IMG/VR virus record: IMGVR_UViG_3300021478_000088
Location: 1-32,571 of that record
Reading direction: 5' to 3' (one strand)
DNA length: 32,571 bases
DNA from: a virus
Shown here: one piece after another, positions 1 to 8,668 of the stretch
Numbering within the stretch: the stretch's first letter is position 1
Layout of the letters: each line of letters starts with the position of its first letter
Position numbers and translations under genes: made by a program
The notes under the pieces: model-generated
What the model was told of the DNA's origin: nothing
Seen by the model: only the letters and a program-made list of their open reading frames with translations
Database searches by the model: none

Positions 1-80
1 GGGACAGAAGAATCCCACGTGCTTAGGCCGGGACAGGTCTCGCCGGGAAGCGGTGCCGCAGGCGCTGCAAGCTGGCTCAT
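1..80 (-). CDS. Next baseplate gene, 5' end only (partial)
   Basis: The first 26 codons (beginning MSQLAAPAAPLPGE) are present before the window ends. The ATG overlaps the TGA of the baseplate J gene as ATGA, and GGAG lies five bases upstream of it. In the Mu group the gene after J (gp47) is gp48, a baseplate protein needed for tail fibre attachment, so that is the positional expectation. The visible peptide is too short to recognise by itself. Confidence 0.6.
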   Translation of the reverse strand, partial: MSQLAAPAAPLPGETCPGLSTWDSSV

Positions 81-1594
81 GAGGGCTCCGCGAAGATGGC
101 GACGTTCCCGATCGTCGTGAGGTACGCGCTCACGGCCGGCGACCCGATCGGTGGGCTGTACGGGATCGTCGGGTCGAGCAGCACCGCGTCTCCGACGTTC
201 GGGACGGCGAAGATCGGCTGCACAAGCCGATTGCTGACCTCGGCGGGGAATCCGACGTTCGCAGGCGGCGATCGGCGCTGGCGCAACCCCGGGTCGATGA
301 ATTGCGCGTCCACGAGCTGCTCGCCCGGCCCGAGCCCGTCGAAGTACGACACGATCGGGAGGAGGAGCGACTGAATGCTGGCCGACCACGGACCGACGAC
401 CTGCCCCGCGAACGGCGCGTAGCTCGTGTCGGAGACACCGTTTGTCGTATCGACCACGATGATCCAATCCGTCCCCGAGGGGGTGACGGTGAGGATCCTC
501 TTCGGATGGAACGTGAGGTTCGCGAGGTCGAACATCGCGATCGTCTGCCCGGCGATCGGCGCGGGGTTCGTCCCGTTGTTCCCCGTGAGGTAGAACGACG
601 TCGGCGTGATGGGGTGCGCGCCGTCGACCGCGATCTCCCCGCCCGACCCGACGTACGGCGGCCACGGCTGCTGGTCGACCCAGCCCTGCGCCCCGACCTG
701 CCACTGCACCTCGATGTGCACGTCGATCGGGTTGGGGATGATCGTCCCCATGTAGAGCCCGTCCGACGCGGGCATCTGCCCGACGATCCAGGCGAGGACC
801 GCCTGCACCTGCGTCGCGTTCGGGATGCGCGGAGCTCCCGGCTGCGCCGGCCGGAGCAAGAAGAGCAGGCACGTCGAGCCCGGCCCCATCGCGCCCGGGT
901 ACGTGAACGCCTGCTGGACGGCGACGGACGGCGTCTCGCTCGCGAGGAGCTGGTACTGCGCGTCGTTCCCCGAGGCCGCCGGATTCGCCGCGAAGGCGTC
1001 GAGCCGCGCGCGGTACTGCGCGTCGCTCTCGATGGGAGCTCCACCGGAGAGCCCCGATCCGTCCGCTTGTTCGTAGACAACGACCGGGTCGAAGCACCCG
1101 GGCCGGGTCGCCGACCAGACGCCCGTCGCGCCCGCGCTCTGGTTCGTACCGTAGCCGGTCGACCCCGCGATGGAGGTGATCGGCACGATGGCGCCGTCGG
1201 CGTACGTGCCCGTCTGCGCGCACTGGTACTTGAAGCCGTTGATCGTGCAGACGTCGCCCGCGATGATCGTCGTCCCCGTTGGGCCCGCGCTGATGATGAC
1301 GGCGCCGCTCGCGCCCTCCGCGGGGTTCCTCGGGATCCCGAGGTTCACGCCGTCGATGTTGTCGAGCTGGTTCCCGCTCCGCGTCGCGCGCGTCGCCGCG
1401 TTCGCGATGATGACCGCGTTGTAGTAGAGCGTCGCCGTCTGGTCGGCCAGCACCTGCCCGTCGAGGTAGGCGACCGAGCCCGAGACGACGGGCGCCGCGG
1501 CCGGGTTGCGGATGCCGTAGTCGAGCGCGTACTGAGCGACCTCTTGGTCACGCGTCGGGACGATGAGGCTATCGGGCAGAGCGGCGAGGGGCAT
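77..1594 (-). CDS. Baseplate assembly protein J (Mu gp47-like)
   Basis: This 505-residue protein fits baseplate J, the wedge protein that forms the outer ring of a contractile-tail baseplate. The N-terminal third has the J pattern: a stretch of short beta repeats, then around residues 190-215 the segment SDAQYRARLDAFAANPAASG, which is the conserved YRxRL helix region of the family, followed by a non-conserved C-terminal domain. At 505 residues it is longer than Mu gp47; the extra length lies in a proline- and glycine-rich C-terminal half. It follows the W/gp25-like gene with three bases between them and overlaps the next gene by ATGA. The family call is firm; the role of the C-terminal extension is unknown. 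Confidence 0.85.
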   Translation of the reverse strand: MPLAALPDSLIVPTRDQEVAQYALDYGIRNPAAAPVVSGSVAYLDGQVLADQTATLYYNAVIIANAATRATRSGNQLDNIDGVNLGIPRNPAEGASGAVIISAGPTGTTIIAGDVCTINGFKYQCAQTGTYADGAIVPITSIAGSTGYGTNQSAGATGVWSATRPGCFDPVVVYEQADGSGLSGGAPIESDAQYRARLDAFAANPAASGNDAQYQLLASETPSVAVQQAFTYPGAMGPGSTCLLFLLRPAQPGAPRIPNATQVQAVLAWIVGQMPASDGLYMGTIIPNPIDVHIEVQWQVGAQGWVDQQPWPPYVGSGGEIAVDGAHPITPTSFYLTGNNGTNPAPIAGQTIAMFDLANLTFHPKRILTVTPSGTDWIIVVDTTNGVSDTSYAPFAGQVVGPWSASIQSLLLPIVSYFDGLGPGEQLVDAQFIDPGLRQRRSPPANVGFPAEVSNRLVQPIFAVPNVGDAVLLDPTIPYSPPIGSPAVSAYLTTIGNVAIFAEPS

Positions 1595-1597
1595 GGG

Positions 1598-2140
1598 CTA
1601 GGCGGTGCCGACGGTGCCGACGAGGATGCGGTTGACGTTTTGGGCCGCGGAGAGCGCAGGGTTCTGCGGGTTGTAGCGAGGGTCCTTCAGGTTCGTGTAC
1701 GCGACGGCGAGCAGCGTTCGGCCCGGCACCGTCTGGTCGACCTTGAAGCTCAGGAGGAGAATCGCGTTCTGCGCGATGAGCGCGCCTAGGCAGCGATTGA
1801 GCTCCGAGGTGGCAACCGCCTTCACGCGCTGCGGGTCCAACCGCTGGAGCACCTTGCGAAACTTCGACCCGAGCTGCGGCGCGCTCGAGACGGACCCGTA
1901 TTCGATGAAGAGGGCCAGCGCGACTTGCTGGTCGATCGGGTGGATGCCCTGCAGCGTCCCGTCGGCGTTCTGCAGAAAGCCAAGGACGGTCGGGTTGTAC
2001 GCGAGGACGAGCGGCGTTTGGACGCCGAGCGCCTGCGCGTAGTACTGGATCGCCGTGAGTCCAATCGGCGGCGACGCGCCCGGTACTTGGACAGGGTCCA
2101 GACCCGCAGGCCCAAATCCTGCGGGAAACCCCATAGCCAT
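1598..2140 (-). CDS. Baseplate wedge protein W (gp25/Mu gp46-like)
   Basis: A 180-residue protein sits between the spike gene V and baseplate J, where W (T4 gp25 family) is expected. The central region contains DQQVALALFIEYGSVSSAPQ and GSKFRKVLQ, which resembles the gp25-family core in which a strand and helix pack against the sheath initiator. The C-terminal part has LAVAYTNLKDP and hydrophobic strands. Gp25-like proteins link the baseplate wedge to the first sheath ring. The start has two nearby ATGs (codons 1 and 3) behind a weak GAGG; either could be used. The call rests on position plus partial sequence resemblance. Confidence 0.72.
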   Translation of the reverse strand: MAMGFPAGFGPAGLDPVQVPGASPPIGLTAIQYYAQALGVQTPLVLAYNPTVLGFLQNADGTLQGIHPIDQQVALALFIEYGSVSSAPQLGSKFRKVLQRLDPQRVKAVATSELNRCLGALIAQNAILLLSFKVDQTVPGRTLLAVAYTNLKDPRYNPQNPALSAAQNVNRILVGTVGTA

Positions 2141-2143
2141 GGT

Positions 2144-2404
2144 TCAGAGCCTCGGGCAGGGGATCGCGATCGACGCGATGAAGGAGTTGATGAGCGCCAT
2201 GATGGTCTTCAGCGCCTTGGCGAGCGGCGCGAAGATGAGCGCGTTGATCGGGATCGGCGGGAGTCCGACGTTGAAGCTGGGGATGTTGCAGCAGAACTTC
2301 GGATTGAACGCGACCGAGATCCCGGGCGTGGCGAAGCTGAACCCCGCAGGGAGCGAGAGGCTGGGGAGCGCGGGAGCGGAGATGCAGCGTTGGACGTCGG
2401 GCAT
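2144..2404 (-). CDS. Small conserved baseplate-region protein, unknown function
   Basis: An 86-residue protein rich in proline, serine and hydrophobic residues, with one CC pair (KFCCNIPSF) and a hydrophobic segment near residues 55-80. It lies between V (spike) and W. A good ribosome site, GGGGAG, lies three bases before the ATG. Short Pro/Cys proteins of this type occur beside spike genes in other contractile-tail clusters, which suggests a structural baseplate part. I see no PAAR or LysM motif and do not assign a function. Confidence 0.6.
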   Translation of the reverse strand: MPDVQRCISAPALPSLSLPAGFSFATPGISVAFNPKFCCNIPSFNVGLPPIPINALIFAPLAKALKTIMALINSFIASIAIPCPRL

Positions 2405-2504
2405 GACTCCCCTCGTTGGTCTTTGAGCAGCCGAGGACCGCTCGGCTGGCTGGGCACATGGCTACGTGCGGCCCCGCAGTGCACGTCGACGAGCCGAACG
2501 CTCG

Positions 2505-3377
2505 TCAGTAGGTCGCGTTCGAATCGGTGTAGAGCAGCACCGGCGTGGCCGGGACGCTGGCGGCGACCGCAGCGATGACGGCGGCGAGGGTCGCAAAGGT
2601 GACGGGGCCGCCCCCGGTCGGCGCGATGCCGGTCGCGAACGTGGTCGAGATGGCCTTCAGCGCCGCGTCGATCGCCGCGAGCTTCGCGAGGAGGAAGGTG
2701 CCATTCACGCCCGGGGCCTGCCCGATCGCGCCGGCACCGATGACGGTGTTCCCGACGAGGGAGATCGAGCCGGCGTTGAGCGCCGCGCTCGAGGACACCG
2801 CGCTGAGCGGGCCGGGAAGCCCCGACACGCCGCCGAGATCGAAGGTCGCGCCCGCGCTCGTCGTGACGTGGAAGCCCGAGCTGTCGAGGCGAAGGCTGCC
2901 CCACGGTCCCGAGATGACGAAGCCGGTCGGCCCCACGTTCATCGTGAAGGGGGGCGAGCCGGAGTTCCCGGCGGGGGGCGGGCAGTAGCACGCCATCTCG
3001 CCGTCGTTCGTCATCCGCCAGAACTGCCCGAGCGGGCCATGGAACATGGTCTCGCCCGGCTGGATAGTTGGCAGGAGCGCGAGCACCTGCGGGTTCTCCA
3101 TCGGCCAGGCGTGCCCGATGCCGCCCTCGAGCGAGTAGAGGAGCTGGTTCGCGGTCGCGGGGTTCGGGTTCCCGCTCGAGTCGGTGACGGGCGCGAGCGG
3201 TCGCGAGTAGACGCCGTACGGGAAGTGATGCTCGTACGGCGAGACCTGCGCCTTCTGCTCGCCGGGAACATCGACCTGCGATCGGCAGATGCCGTCGCCG
3301 TCGGTGACGCTCCCGGTGGAGACCCCGATGTCCCATTCGAACGCGGACGTGGACGGGGCATAGCCGGGGCCTTTCAC
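2505..3377 (-). CDS. Baseplate assembly protein V / tail spike (Mu gp45-like)
   Basis: This 290-residue protein matches the Mu gp45 / P2 gpV role: the membrane-piercing trimeric spike at the tip of the tail tube. The N-terminal half has an OB-fold-like stretch (ICRSQVDVPGEQKAQVSPYE, then VLALLP and GETMFHGP), followed by repeated short beta segments (VGPTGFVISG, SLRLDSSGFHV) as in the spike beta-helix. The C-terminal part is Ala/Gly/Val-rich. The start is GTG, overlapping the TGA of the hub gene (GTGA), which indicates translational coupling. A metal-binding HxH apex motif is not seen. Gene order P, V, (small), W, J is that of Mu. Confidence 0.8.
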   Translation of the reverse strand: MKGPGYAPSTSAFEWDIGVSTGSVTDGDGICRSQVDVPGEQKAQVSPYEHHFPYGVYSRPLAPVTDSSGNPNPATANQLLYSLEGGIGHAWPMENPQVLALLPTIQPGETMFHGPLGQFWRMTNDGEMACYCPPPAGNSGSPPFTMNVGPTGFVISGPWGSLRLDSSGFHVTTSAGATFDLGGVSGLPGPLSAVSSSAALNAGSISLVGNTVIGAGAIGQAPGVNGTFLLAKLAAIDAALKAISTTFATGIAPTGGGPVTFATLAAVIAAVAASVPATPVLLYTDSNATY

Positions 3378-4663
3378 TCGACGCCTCCCGTCGCGAAGAT
3401 GAGGTCTTGAATCCGCATCAGCCGGATGTCCGTCTCGGTCTGCGGGTTGCGCCGGCGGACGACCGTCTCGACGTAGTAGACGTCGTTCACGCCGTACTCA
3501 TCGTCTTCCACCAGGACGACGGTGTCCGGCGTGACGACTCCCCATTGCGTCCCGTCCACGGTCGGGAGCCGGTGGCCCGAGACCGTGTACGTCAGGTTCC
3601 AGCCGTTGCGCCTCTCCTCGACGATCTTCCGCTGCGCGGTGAATTCGGCCTGCTCGGTGCTCTGGACGTTGCAGTCCCGAAATAGGATGCCCTGGTTCTG
3701 CAGGCCGTTCCCGAGCGCGTTGCCGAGCGCGTTCATCTCGGGATCGACGTAGGCCCCGAACGTCTTGGACCGTCCCGCCTTCCCTCCCCCGCCGCGCCCG
3801 TAGATCGTGCAGACCCCGTGGCGGTTCTCGATGCTGTCCTGAAAGGACGCCTGGATCACGTTCGACGCCGCTTGCTGCGCGCCACGCTTCCGCGTGATGC
3901 GCAGGCTCGGCTGCTGGGCGCCGTTCGGCTGCCCCAGGATGAATGTGTTCGGTTCCGCCCCCGCCCAGAGGAAGAGTCCCGCTCGATCGAGGTGGCGCCG
4001 GACGAACGCGAGGAGGTTCTCGTGGATCCGGTTCTGGTGCGTCTGCGAGACGATGCCGCCGATGAGGGTGCCGCTCGTCTGCGAGCCTGTCGCCGCGGTC
4101 CCGGCGGCGTTGATCTCGTCGATCGTCGTCGGGTCCTGCAGCTCGGTGATCGGGATGCCCGCCTTGAGCTGCCGGTTCGCCGCGTTCGTCGCGAAGACCG
4201 TGGCCGACGTGAGCCCCGCCGCCTCGAGCGCCCACTCGACGAGATCAAGATACGTCCCGTTGAGGAACGACCGCTGGGCCTCAGGATGAGTCCGAAGCAA
4301 GACGGAGAGCTGGTCGCGTCCGCGGAGGGAGATGCGTGTCGCTTTCCCCTGCGCGTGGAATCCCTCGTAGATCCCGTTCATCTGCAGCGCGTCGCCGATG
4401 TAGAGATGGAACGGGCTCCCCTTCGGGTAGCGCGGCGCGCTCGACGGCTTGATGTTCCCCGAGGAGTCGACGCCGCTCGGAAGCACCTGGCTCGTGAAGA
4501 GGTTCGCGACGGGCGCACTCTGCCCGAGCTCGAGGGAGAAGCGGGACGGGCCCGAGAGCACCGACTCCACGATCTCCCACGACTCGGCGATGAGGATGTC
4601 GTCGTTCCCCAGCTGGAGGCGGACGCTGTCCTGCAGACCGCCCGTCGTGAGCGCGGGGGGCAT
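3374..4663 (-). CDS. Baseplate hub / tail protein P (Mu gp44-like)
   Basis: A 429-residue protein of the phage hub family (Mu P/gp44, T4 gp27-like), which forms the ring joining tail tube and spike. Features seen are an N-terminal beta domain starting with VRLQLGNDD and ESWEIVESVLSGPSRFSLEL, a middle domain with FHLYIGDALQMNGIYEGFHA, and a C-terminal part with NGWNLTYTVSGHR and the segment VVLVEDDEYGVNDVYYVETV, ending with RRRNPQTETDIRLMRIQD, all typical of gp44. It follows N with no gap (stop TAG directly abuts this ATG) and overlaps V by GTGA. This is one of the clearer assignments. Confidence 0.88.
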   Translation of the reverse strand: MPPALTTGGLQDSVRLQLGNDDILIAESWEIVESVLSGPSRFSLELGQSAPVANLFTSQVLPSGVDSSGNIKPSSAPRYPKGSPFHLYIGDALQMNGIYEGFHAQGKATRISLRGRDQLSVLLRTHPEAQRSFLNGTYLDLVEWALEAAGLTSATVFATNAANRQLKAGIPITELQDPTTIDEINAAGTAATGSQTSGTLIGGIVSQTHQNRIHENLLAFVRRHLDRAGLFLWAGAEPNTFILGQPNGAQQPSLRITRKRGAQQAASNVIQASFQDSIENRHGVCTIYGRGGGGKAGRSKTFGAYVDPEMNALGNALGNGLQNQGILFRDCNVQSTEQAEFTAQRKIVEERRNGWNLTYTVSGHRLPTVDGTQWGVVTPDTVVLVEDDEYGVNDVYYVETVVRRRNPQTETDIRLMRIQDLIFATGGVE

Positions 4664-5629
4664 CTAGTGCGGGACCCCCAGCGAGCCGAGCGCGAGCCCG
4701 CCCGCGGTCGTCGAGGCGTTCTGCGTTGGCGGGTAGTAGACGATGATCGTCCCGGCGGGGATCTGGTTCGGGTCGTTGAACGACCCGGTGTTGAGGGCGA
4801 GGAGATCGTTCACGTGGGTCGAGTCGCCGAAGATGCCGGAGGAGACCCCGCCGATCGTCATCTGCGCGGGCACGATCCACTTCGTGAGCGGAGCGTTGTT
4901 CTGCTGGATGTCGTTCGCGTACGCCTGGGCCTGCGCCCAAAGCTGATGCACCGCGCGCATCAGCTCGACGTTGTTCGGGTTCTGGACCGACGAGAGCTGG
5001 TCCACCTGTTGGCAGAGCGCGATGAGCTGCTGGCATTGCAGCAGCACCTGATTGCCGAGGAGGTACACCGTGTCCTGAATCCCCTGGATGCTCGAGACGA
5101 GCGCGCCGAGGGAGGCGACGAGGCTCTGCTGCGAGGACGGGATCTTCTGGGCGGCGGCGATCGCGGCGGCATTGTCCGCGGTCGCCGCCATCGACTTCGG
5201 AGACGGCGCGCTGACCGTGATCGGCAGCGGCAGGTTCGTCTTGTCCTCGCGGAACTCGACGGTGCACGAGATGCCGCTCCGAACCTTCGCCGTCCACTTC
5301 CGCGTCCAGCCGTACGCGTAGGCGGAGATCGACGAGCTGATGTCCGGGACGACGAGCGGCGCCGGAGCGCCGGTCTCCCAGAGACTCATCAGCTGGTTGA
5401 TGGTCTGCGGCCAAAGCCCCGGGTACTGCGGGAAGGTCGCCGGGGCGTGGATCGTCGCCCGGATGACGTAGAGCTTCCGCCCAAGCTTCTCGGGGTCCCC
5501 GCCGTCCTGATGCGAGTACTCGTGGACGTGGTCGCGGAGGCCGCCGACCACCTCGTACTCGACCACGGGGAATGTAGTCTCCGCATGGGAGAAGAGCGGG
5601 AGACTGTCCTGCGCGGAAGGGCCCGACAT
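4664..5629 (-). CDS. DNA circularisation / tail protein N (Mu gp43-like)
   Basis: A 321-residue protein. Its N-terminal 120 residues carry the family signature FPVVEYEVVGGLRDHVHEYS followed by DPEKLGRKLYVIRATIHAP, as in Mu N (gp43), which was named for DNA circularisation but sits in the tail cluster next to the hub gene and is a tail/baseplate component. The segment VSAPSPKSMA to VQNPNNVELMRAV is predominantly helical and Gln-rich. The C-terminal end (IPAGTIIVYYPP) resembles a short LysM-like beta motif. The gene directly follows the tape measure gene, as in Mu. Confidence 0.85.
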   Translation of the reverse strand: MSGPSAQDSLPLFSHAETTFPVVEYEVVGGLRDHVHEYSHQDGGDPEKLGRKLYVIRATIHAPATFPQYPGLWPQTINQLMSLWETGAPAPLVVPDISSSISAYAYGWTRKWTAKVRSGISCTVEFREDKTNLPLPITVSAPSPKSMAATADNAAAIAAAQKIPSSQQSLVASLGALVSSIQGIQDTVYLLGNQVLLQCQQLIALCQQVDQLSSVQNPNNVELMRAVHQLWAQAQAYANDIQQNNAPLTKWIVPAQMTIGGVSSGIFGDSTHVNDLLALNTGSFNDPNQIPAGTIIVYYPPTQNASTTAGGLALGSLGVPH

Positions 5630-5641
5630 GGTGGTGGTTGC

Positions 5642-8032
5642 TTACGGCTGCGATTCGGCAGGCAGCGCCGACTGGTTGGCCCTGGTGCCCGGCGCCTCTT
5701 GCTTGACGGTGACGGTGAGCGTCCCGTTGCGGAGCCCGTCCTTCACCCCGTCCGATACGGTGCGCGCGAGCATGAGCGCCTGTTCCGCGCTCATGAGTTC
5801 CTTCTCGGCCGCCGCGACGCCGGTCTTGCTGAAGTCGATTCCCTTCGCCTGGGCCGCCGCCGCGAGCTGCTCGGTCGTTGCGTTGCCCTGAATCCCAAGC
5901 GCGCCGGCAAGCCCGCGCCGCTCCTGGTCACGGCGACCGCGCGCTGCCGCGACCGCGCCCGCGAGCTGCACCGCGTGCTCACTTAGGATGTCTGCCGTCT
6001 CGCTTGGGATCCCGACCGCTCCCCCGACCGGTGCAGCAGGCATCGGTCCGAACTGCCCCGGGATGAGCGGCGCCTCCTTGCCCGACGTCCCCGCGGCGGC
6101 GCGACGCTCCGCGAGCGCGAGAGCCTTCGCGCTCGCGTCGGTCGTCTCCTTCGCCTGGCGCGCCGCCGCCTCCGTTTCTGCGGTCCCTGGCGCAATGCGC
6201 AGCGCCGCGGGCCCGCCGACGAGTTCCTCCCAGAACCCCTTCATCCCGGTCGGCTTTGTGTTCACACCGAGCAGCGTCTCCGCCGCGAGCGCGGCACCCT
6301 TCGCGAGAAGGACCATCTCCGGGGCAAGCGCGACGACCGCGGGGAGCATCTCCTTTTGGAACTGCTCGGCGGTCTCCTGGATCTGGTCGTTGAAGACAGC
6401 GACCTGGCTCTTGCTGTTCTTCATCGCCAGCTTGAAGTCTTCTTGAACCGTCGCCTCGTCCATCATGTCGACGGTGAGGCGGTGGAACTCCTCGTTCACG
6501 GCAGCCGTCGCCGCGGCGAGCTTCTCCTGGTCGGTCCCCTTCGTGCCGGTGTAGCCCTCCTTGAAGACGCTCTCGAAACCGGCCGTCGCGCGCATCGCCT
6601 TCACGTCGCCGTAGAGCGCGGTGAGGTTCGTCTCGAAGTTCTGCCAGCCCTTCGCCGCGTCGCGGGAGCCAATGGCTCCCGCCATGGGCAGCTTCTTCCC
6701 GCCGGGCGTGAGCCGGAAGCCGCCCTTCATCGCGGCGACGAACGACTCGACGATGAGCTGCTGCGGGTCGCGAATGCCGCCGCCGGCGTCGTACGCCTGG
6801 ATGCCGAAGCCGCTGAACGTGTCGAGGCGCTGCCGCTTCCGGAATACGTTCGTGAATTGCTGGACGCTCGTGGCCGCCTGGCTCGCGCTCGCCGCGCCGC
6901 CGCGTCCGCGCGCCTCCTGCGCCATCGCGCCGAGGATGCCGATCGTGTGCGACCGGTCGCCCGAGAACATCTGCGCGGACGACGCGATCTTCGCCATCTG
7001 CGTCGCGAGATCCTTGATGAGGATCGCGCCCGTCTTGCCCTCGGACGAGACCTGCTTCATCACGTCGTAGAGGACCTCGGCCTTGTTCGGCATGTTGCCG
7101 AGGGTGTTCGACGCCGCGCCCGCCGCCTCGACCATCTCCTCCAGGCTCGAGCCGGTCGCTTTGGACAGGACGGCCATGTGCTCGAGCGACTTGCGCCCGA
7201 GGTCCAAGTCGCCCGTGAGCCCGACGAACTTCTCGAGCCCGAGCCCCGCCTCGTTCGCGGTGAAGCCCGTGCGCTGTCCGATCTTGTGCGCCTCGTGGAG
7301 GAGCACCTCCGGGTCGATGCGTTGGGAGTTCGGGCCTCCCGTCCCCGGCATGTAGCCGAAGCTCGAAATGTTCCGGAAGAGTTGCTCGTTCTTCTGGCTC
7401 TCCGCAAACATCGACGTGGTGTCGGTGTTGACGCCAAGCCCGTGAAGGAAGTCAGCGCCGAGCGCGAGCCCGCCGTGGATAGCCCCCATCCCGATGCGCG
7501 AAGCGACGCTGCCATAGCCGCCAAGCGACCGCTGCTTCGTCCAGAAGCCGGGCGCCAACGATCCGGCCAATGCCGCGTAGCTAGCACTCCCGAACTGCGC
7601 CATCCCCGCACCCGAGATGCCGTAGTGCTTGAGCGCGCCGGAGGGTGCAGCGGGGCCTAGACCAAGGGCGATCTTCGCGTTCGCCCGCTCGATCTTCGCT
7701 AGCTCCGACTGCGCGACACGCGCGACCGTTTGGAGTTCCGGTGGCAGCTTGCGCAGTTCGGCGGCGAGCTGCTCAAACTTGCTCTTTGCGCCTTCAGCGA
7801 CGGCGCCCATGTTCTGCTGAAATTGCTTCCCGGATTGACCCGCGCGCGCCAGCGCTTCCCCGACCTTAGCCGGCATCGTGCGGTACGGTCCAAGCCCCGC
7901 CTGCGCGCCCGCACCGAGATCCTGCCCCATCTTTTGGCCCGCGCGCTTGCCCGCGGTGACCATCGAGTTGAAGACGTTCGCAAGCGACGCGTCGACCGCC
8001 GCGACAATGCGAACGCGAATGGGGGGTGCCAA
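5642..8032 (-). CDS. Tail tape measure protein
   Basis: At 796 residues this is the longest protein in the tail module apart from the head polyprotein. It is Ala/Lys/Glu-rich and largely helical, and it sits just before N as tape measure genes do. It sets tail length and is threaded through the tube for DNA entry. A core segment around residues 230-420 (with QRTGFTANEAGLGLEKFVGL and the GAASNTLG region) matches the conserved tape-measure core of phage TP901-1-like minor tail proteins. A hydrophobic stretch lies near residues 590-625. The start is TTG at 8032; the first residues (PPIRVRIVAAVDASLANVF) look coding and no better ATG lies upstream. The ribosome site is the weak GAAGAAGA at the end of the preceding gene. 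Confidence 0.85.
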   Translation of the reverse strand: MAPPIRVRIVAAVDASLANVFNSMVTAGKRAGQKMGQDLGAGAQAGLGPYRTMPAKVGEALARAGQSGKQFQQNMGAVAEGAKSKFEQLAAELRKLPPELQTVARVAQSELAKIERANAKIALGLGPAAPSGALKHYGISGAGMAQFGSASYAALAGSLAPGFWTKQRSLGGYGSVASRIGMGAIHGGLALGADFLHGLGVNTDTTSMFAESQKNEQLFRNISSFGYMPGTGGPNSQRIDPEVLLHEAHKIGQRTGFTANEAGLGLEKFVGLTGDLDLGRKSLEHMAVLSKATGSSLEEMVEAAGAASNTLGNMPNKAEVLYDVMKQVSSEGKTGAILIKDLATQMAKIASSAQMFSGDRSHTIGILGAMAQEARGRGGAASASQAATSVQQFTNVFRKRQRLDTFSGFGIQAYDAGGGIRDPQQLIVESFVAAMKGGFRLTPGGKKLPMAGAIGSRDAAKGWQNFETNLTALYGDVKAMRATAGFESVFKEGYTGTKGTDQEKLAAATAAVNEEFHRLTVDMMDEATVQEDFKLAMKNSKSQVAVFNDQIQETAEQFQKEMLPAVVALAPEMVLLAKGAALAAETLLGVNTKPTGMKGFWEELVGGPAALRIAPGTAETEAAARQAKETTDASAKALALAERRAAAGTSGKEAPLIPGQFGPMPAAPVGGAVGIPSETADILSEHAVQLAGAVAAARGRRDQERRGLAGALGIQGNATTEQLAAAAQAKGIDFSKTGVAAAEKELMSAEQALMLARTVSDGVKDGLRNGTLTVTVKQEAPGTRANQSALPAESQP

Positions 8033-8036
8033 GGGG

Positions 8037-8510
8037 TTAGTCTTCTTCGACCATCACGCCGCGATCGAGCAGCCGAGCGAGCACGCCGCGCTCCCCCGGC
8101 TTTCCGTTCCAAACCGTCGCGCAGCCCTTCGCCATCGTTTCCTGGCCGGGCGTGCGCCGGACGACGGGCGTTCCCATCCAGATGACCAGCTCGCACGGAG
8201 TGCCGGTCGGGTTCAGGTCGAGCCACTTGCGAAGGGCGCGGACGGCGGCGACGCCCTCCACGATCCACGGCCCGGGCGACGCCTTCATCCAGCGCGCGCA
8301 TTCCGCGGACGCCTCGCTCCAATCGTGCGAGTCGATGAGGTCGTCGGTCTTGTAGACCCGGCCTCCGAAGAGCGCGCCGATGGTCTCCGCGAGCGTGGTC
8401 TTGCCCGTGCGCGGGCCGCCGGCGAGGACGACCCGCTGGGCCCCCTTTCGCATCTTGGCGGCGAGCCGCTCGGCCGTGGTGCCGATGGCGTGGGCGATGG
8501 GGTCGTTCAT
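8037..8510 (-). CDS. P-loop nucleotide-kinase-like protein
   Basis: A 157-residue protein with a clear Walker A motif GGPRTGKTT (residues 31-39), followed by YKTDDLIDSHDWSEAS and a segment PWIVEGVAAVRALRKWL. This is the layout of small adenylate-kinase-like P-loop proteins often found in phages. It should bind ATP or GTP and may phosphorylate a small substrate; the substrate cannot be read from sequence. I chose the ATG at 8510 because its ATGA overlaps the stop of the small membrane gene upstream, so the two are coupled. Its place between chaperone and tape measure genes is unusual, since kinases are not part of the tail assembly pathway. Confidence 0.75.
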   Translation of the reverse strand: MNDPIAHAIGTTAERLAAKMRKGAQRVVLAGGPRTGKTTLAETIGALFGGRVYKTDDLIDSHDWSEASAECARWMKASPGPWIVEGVAAVRALRKWLDLNPTGTPCELVIWMGTPVVRRTPGQETMAKGCATVWNGKPGERGVLARLLDRGVMVEED

Positions 8511-8668
8511 AGCGTTCCGAGGAGGAAGTGGCGGATGGCGCAGACGAGCGCGACGTTCAGGACGGCGAGGATCCAAGCGGCGACGAGCCAGCCTCGGCGC
8601 GCGCGGACCGTGCGGTGCTGGTAGCGGAGCTCGAAGTAGAGCGCCCGAAGGATGATGGGGTGAATCAC
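8507..8668 (-). CDS. Small single-span membrane peptide
   Basis: A 53-residue reading frame with a GTG start overlapping the TGA of the upstream tail gene (GTGA) and a TGA overlapping the ATG of the kinase-like gene (ATGA). It has a positively charged N-terminal half (ELRYQHRTVRARRG) followed by one hydrophobic helix (WLVAAWILAVLNVALVCAI), so a cytoplasmic N-terminus and one transmembrane span are predicted. The double overlap is the best argument that it is translated. A holin-like or kinase-anchoring role is possible, but nothing in the sequence decides this. Confidence 0.6.
   Translation of the reverse strand: MIHPIILRALYFELRYQHRTVRARRGWLVAAWILAVLNVALVCAIRHFLLGTL

Noticed and set aside
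3818-5986. Long plus-strand open frame (722 codons) over the hub and N genes
   Set aside because: Low-complexity Arg/Leu/Asp composition and it crosses several well-supported minus-strand genes; it is a shadow.
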